7,083 nucleotides of DNA, taken from an uncultured Micrococcaceae bacterium. GTDB taxonomy: Bacteria; Actinomycetota; Actinomycetes; Actinomycetales; Micrococcaceae. The stretch spans positions 1 to 7,083 of the forward strand of contig CALBOC010000180.1 in assembly GCA_937896705.1 (NCBI GenBank), written 5' to 3'. The notes under the pieces were generated by a model that was given only the letters and a program-made list of their open reading frames with translations, searched no databases and was not told the origin of the DNA. Shown here piece by piece: positions 5,693 to 7,083 of the stretch (position 1 is the first letter of the stretch; each line of letters begins with the position of its first letter). A program made the position numbers and the translations under genes.

Positions 5693-7083
5693 CTAAGACT
5701 CTGACTGACCCCGAAGCGTGGTCTTGGAGACCAGCATCAAAAATTCCGCGTTCGTTTCGGTTTCTTTGAGTTTGGAGGTCAGCAATTCCAGGGCCTGCTG
5801 GGTTTCGAGTCCGGACAGCACACGGCGCAGTCGCCACATGATACCGATTTCTTCCTTGGTCAACAGGTTCTCTTCGCGACGGGTGCCCGAGGCGTTGATG
5901 TCGATGGCTGGGAAGATACGGCGTTCAGACAGTTCGCGTGACAGCCGCAGTTCCATGTTGCCGGTACCCTTGAATTCTTCGAAGATGACCTCGTCCATAC
6001 GCGAACCGGTCTCGACCAGTGCGGTTGCCAGGATGGTCAGCGAGCCGCCACCTTCGATGTTGCGTGCTGCACCAAAGAATTTCTTGGGTGGGTACAAGGC
6101 TGCTGAGTCCACACCACCGGACAGGATACGACCTGAAGCCGGCGTTGCGAGGTTATAGGCACGGCCCAGACGAGTCATGGAGTCCAAAAGGACCACGACG
6201 TCGTGGCCAAGCTCGACCATGCGCTTGGCGCGTTCGATCGATAGTTCGGCAACCGTGGTGTGATCTTCGGCTGGACGGTCAAAGGTCGAAGCAATGACTT
6301 CACCGCGCACCGAGCGCTGCATGTCGGTCACTTCTTCAGGGCGTTCATCCACCAGGACCATCATGAGTTTAACCTCAGGGTTATTGGTGGTGATCGCGTT
6401 GGCGATCGACTGCAGCATCATCGTTTTACCGGCTTTTGGTGGTGAAACGATCAGACCGCGCTGGCCTTTCCCGATGGGGGCGACCAGATCGACCAGGCGT
6501 GGGCCCATGTCTTTGGACTGGTGTTCTAACCGCAGGCGTTCCTGGGGGTAGAGCGGGGTGAGTTTATTGAATTCCACGCGCTTGGGATTCTCAGCGGCTT
6601 CTTGACCGTTGAGCGAATCAATTTTGACTAAGGCGTTGAATTTCTGTCGGTTGCTGCCACCGCCACTGCCGCCTCCACCGCGACGGTTGCGACCACCACG
6701 GCCACCGCGACCGCCGCCGCGACCACCCTGCTGGTTCTGTTGTTTATCGTCATCGGCTTGAGGCGCACGGACACGACCCCGAATGGCGTCGCCCTTGCGC
6801 AGTCCAAAGCGCTTGACCATGGCCATCGAGACGTACACGTCGTTTGGTCCTGGCAGGTAGCCCGAGGTCCGCACGAAAGCGTAATTATCTAAAACATCCA
6901 AGATGCCCGAGATCGGGATGAGGGTTTCGTCTTCGCTGACCTCTTGGTCCTGGTCGTCTTCGTCTTCTTGTTCGCGACGACGGTCACGGGAGCGGTTGCG
7001 ATCACGCTGGCGTTGACGGCGCTGATTACGCTGGTCGTCATCGCGATGCCGGCGACTATCCGACTGCTCATCTGTGGAGCTGT
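5693..7083 (-). CDS. rho: Transcription termination factor Rho (5' end cut)
   Basis: The last 462 residues of the hexameric RNA-dependent ATPase that ends transcription at Rho-dependent sites are visible. The reading frame stays open to the window edge, so the true start is outside; a TTG at 6899-6901 is internal. Visible residues 1-47 are rich in Arg, Asp, Gln and Glu, typical of the long N-terminal insertion of high-GC Gram-positive Rho. The cold-shock-like RNA-binding domain begins near LDVLDNYAFVRTSGYLPGPN (61-80) and is split by a Gly/Arg-rich tract (about 114-142). The ATPase domain has the P-loop SPPKAGKT (213-220), the DERPEE motif (245-250), Walker B VVVLLDS (235-241 counted from the TTG), GGVDSAALYPPKKFFGAARN near 322-341, and KGTGNME. 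No catalytic residue appears lost. The gene ends with TAG and a strong intrinsic terminator, so it is probably transcribed separately from prfA. Confidence 0.97.
   Translation of the reverse strand, partial: SSTDEQSDSRRHRDDDQRNQRRQRQRDRNRSRDRRREQEDEDDQDQEVSEDETLIPISGILDVLDNYAFVRTSGYLPGPNDVYVSMAMVKRFGLRKGDAIRGRVRAPQADDDKQQNQQGGRGGGRGGRGGRNRRGGGGSGGGSNRQKFNALVKIDSLNGQEAAENPKRVEFNKLTPLYPQERLRLEHQSKDMGPRLVDLVAPIGKGQRGLIVSPPKAGKTMMLQSIANAITTNNPEVKLMMVLVDERPEEVTDMQRSVRGEVIASTFDRPAEDHTTVAELSIERAKRMVELGHDVVVLLDSMTRLGRAYNLATPASGRILSGGVDSAALYPPKKFFGAARNIEGGGSLTILATALVETGSRMDEVIFEEFKGTGNMELRLSRELSERRIFPAIDINASGTRREENLLTKEEIGIMWRLRRVLSGLETQQALELLTSKLKETETNAEFLMLVSKTTLRGQSES
6656..6742 (-). other. Gly/Arg-rich (RGG) tract inside Rho
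   Basis: Within the RNA-binding domain of Rho, after RAPQADDDK, comes a tract made mostly of Gly, Arg, Gln and Asn with repeated GGRGG units, ending before KFNALVKID. Such tracts bind RNA without strict sequence preference. The DNA is correspondingly a low-complexity run of CCACCG-like triplets. Short glycine-rich inserts occur at this place in other actinobacterial Rho proteins. Confidence 0.8.

Noticed and set aside
5693..6901. Rho as a complete 402-residue protein starting at a TTG
   Set aside because: The frame continues upstream without a stop to the window edge with a charged N-terminal sequence typical of actinobacterial Rho, so the gene is cut by the window and the TTG is internal.
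1..7083. A novel defence, mobile or biosynthetic system
   Set aside because: All substantial frames are explained by conserved housekeeping genes in their expected order. No repeats of CRISPR type, integrase, transposase, toxin-antitoxin pair or RNA gene was found on either strand.

Overview
The window is one continuous, reverse-strand stretch of core bacterial chromosome. Gene order, read on the minus strand from high to low coordinates, is rho (5' end outside the window), prfA, prmC, a TsaC/YwlC-type tsaC, a WecA-type glycosyltransferase, an AtpI-like small membrane protein and atpB. This order matches the actinobacterial block known from Mycobacterium tuberculosis (rho, rpmE, prfA, hemK, sua5, rfe/wecA, atpI-like, atpB, atpE), except that rpmE is missing here. 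The Arg/Asp/Gln-rich plus Gly/Arg-rich Rho N-terminus and the protein sequences point to Actinomycetota, probably Micrococcales and perhaps a Micrococcaceae relative. Coding GC looks mid-50s per cent, moderate for that group. Genus assignment is an inference and is not secure.

Layout: 5693-7083 holds the transcription terminator Rho. A strong intrinsic terminator (5642-5680) follows its stop codon. From 5603 down to 1323 lie five tightly packed genes: prfA, prmC (7 nt gap), tsaC (41 nt gap), wecA-like (4 nt ATGA overlap) and atpI-like (11 nt overlap). A 330-base AT-rich non-coding stretch (993-1322) then separates this group from atpB (147-992). It carries a plausible extended -10 promoter and several small repeats and dyads, so it is the likely control region of the ATP synthase operon. 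The last 146 bases are the start of the atpB-atpE spacer; atpE itself is not visible.

Functionally, PrfA (release factor 1) is the substrate of PrmC, which methylates the Gln of its GGQ motif. TsaC starts the t6A modification of tRNAs that read ANN codons. The WecA-like enzyme starts a polyprenyl-linked cell-surface glycan. AtpI and AtpB belong to the membrane sector of F1Fo ATP synthase. Rho is a general transcription factor.

I found no phage, insertion sequence, CRISPR array, tRNA, rRNA or obviously new multi-gene system. The best items for a second look are a Glu in place of a normally invariant Asp in the WecA-like enzyme, the architecture of the ATP synthase control region, and the separation of rho from prfA by an intrinsic terminator.
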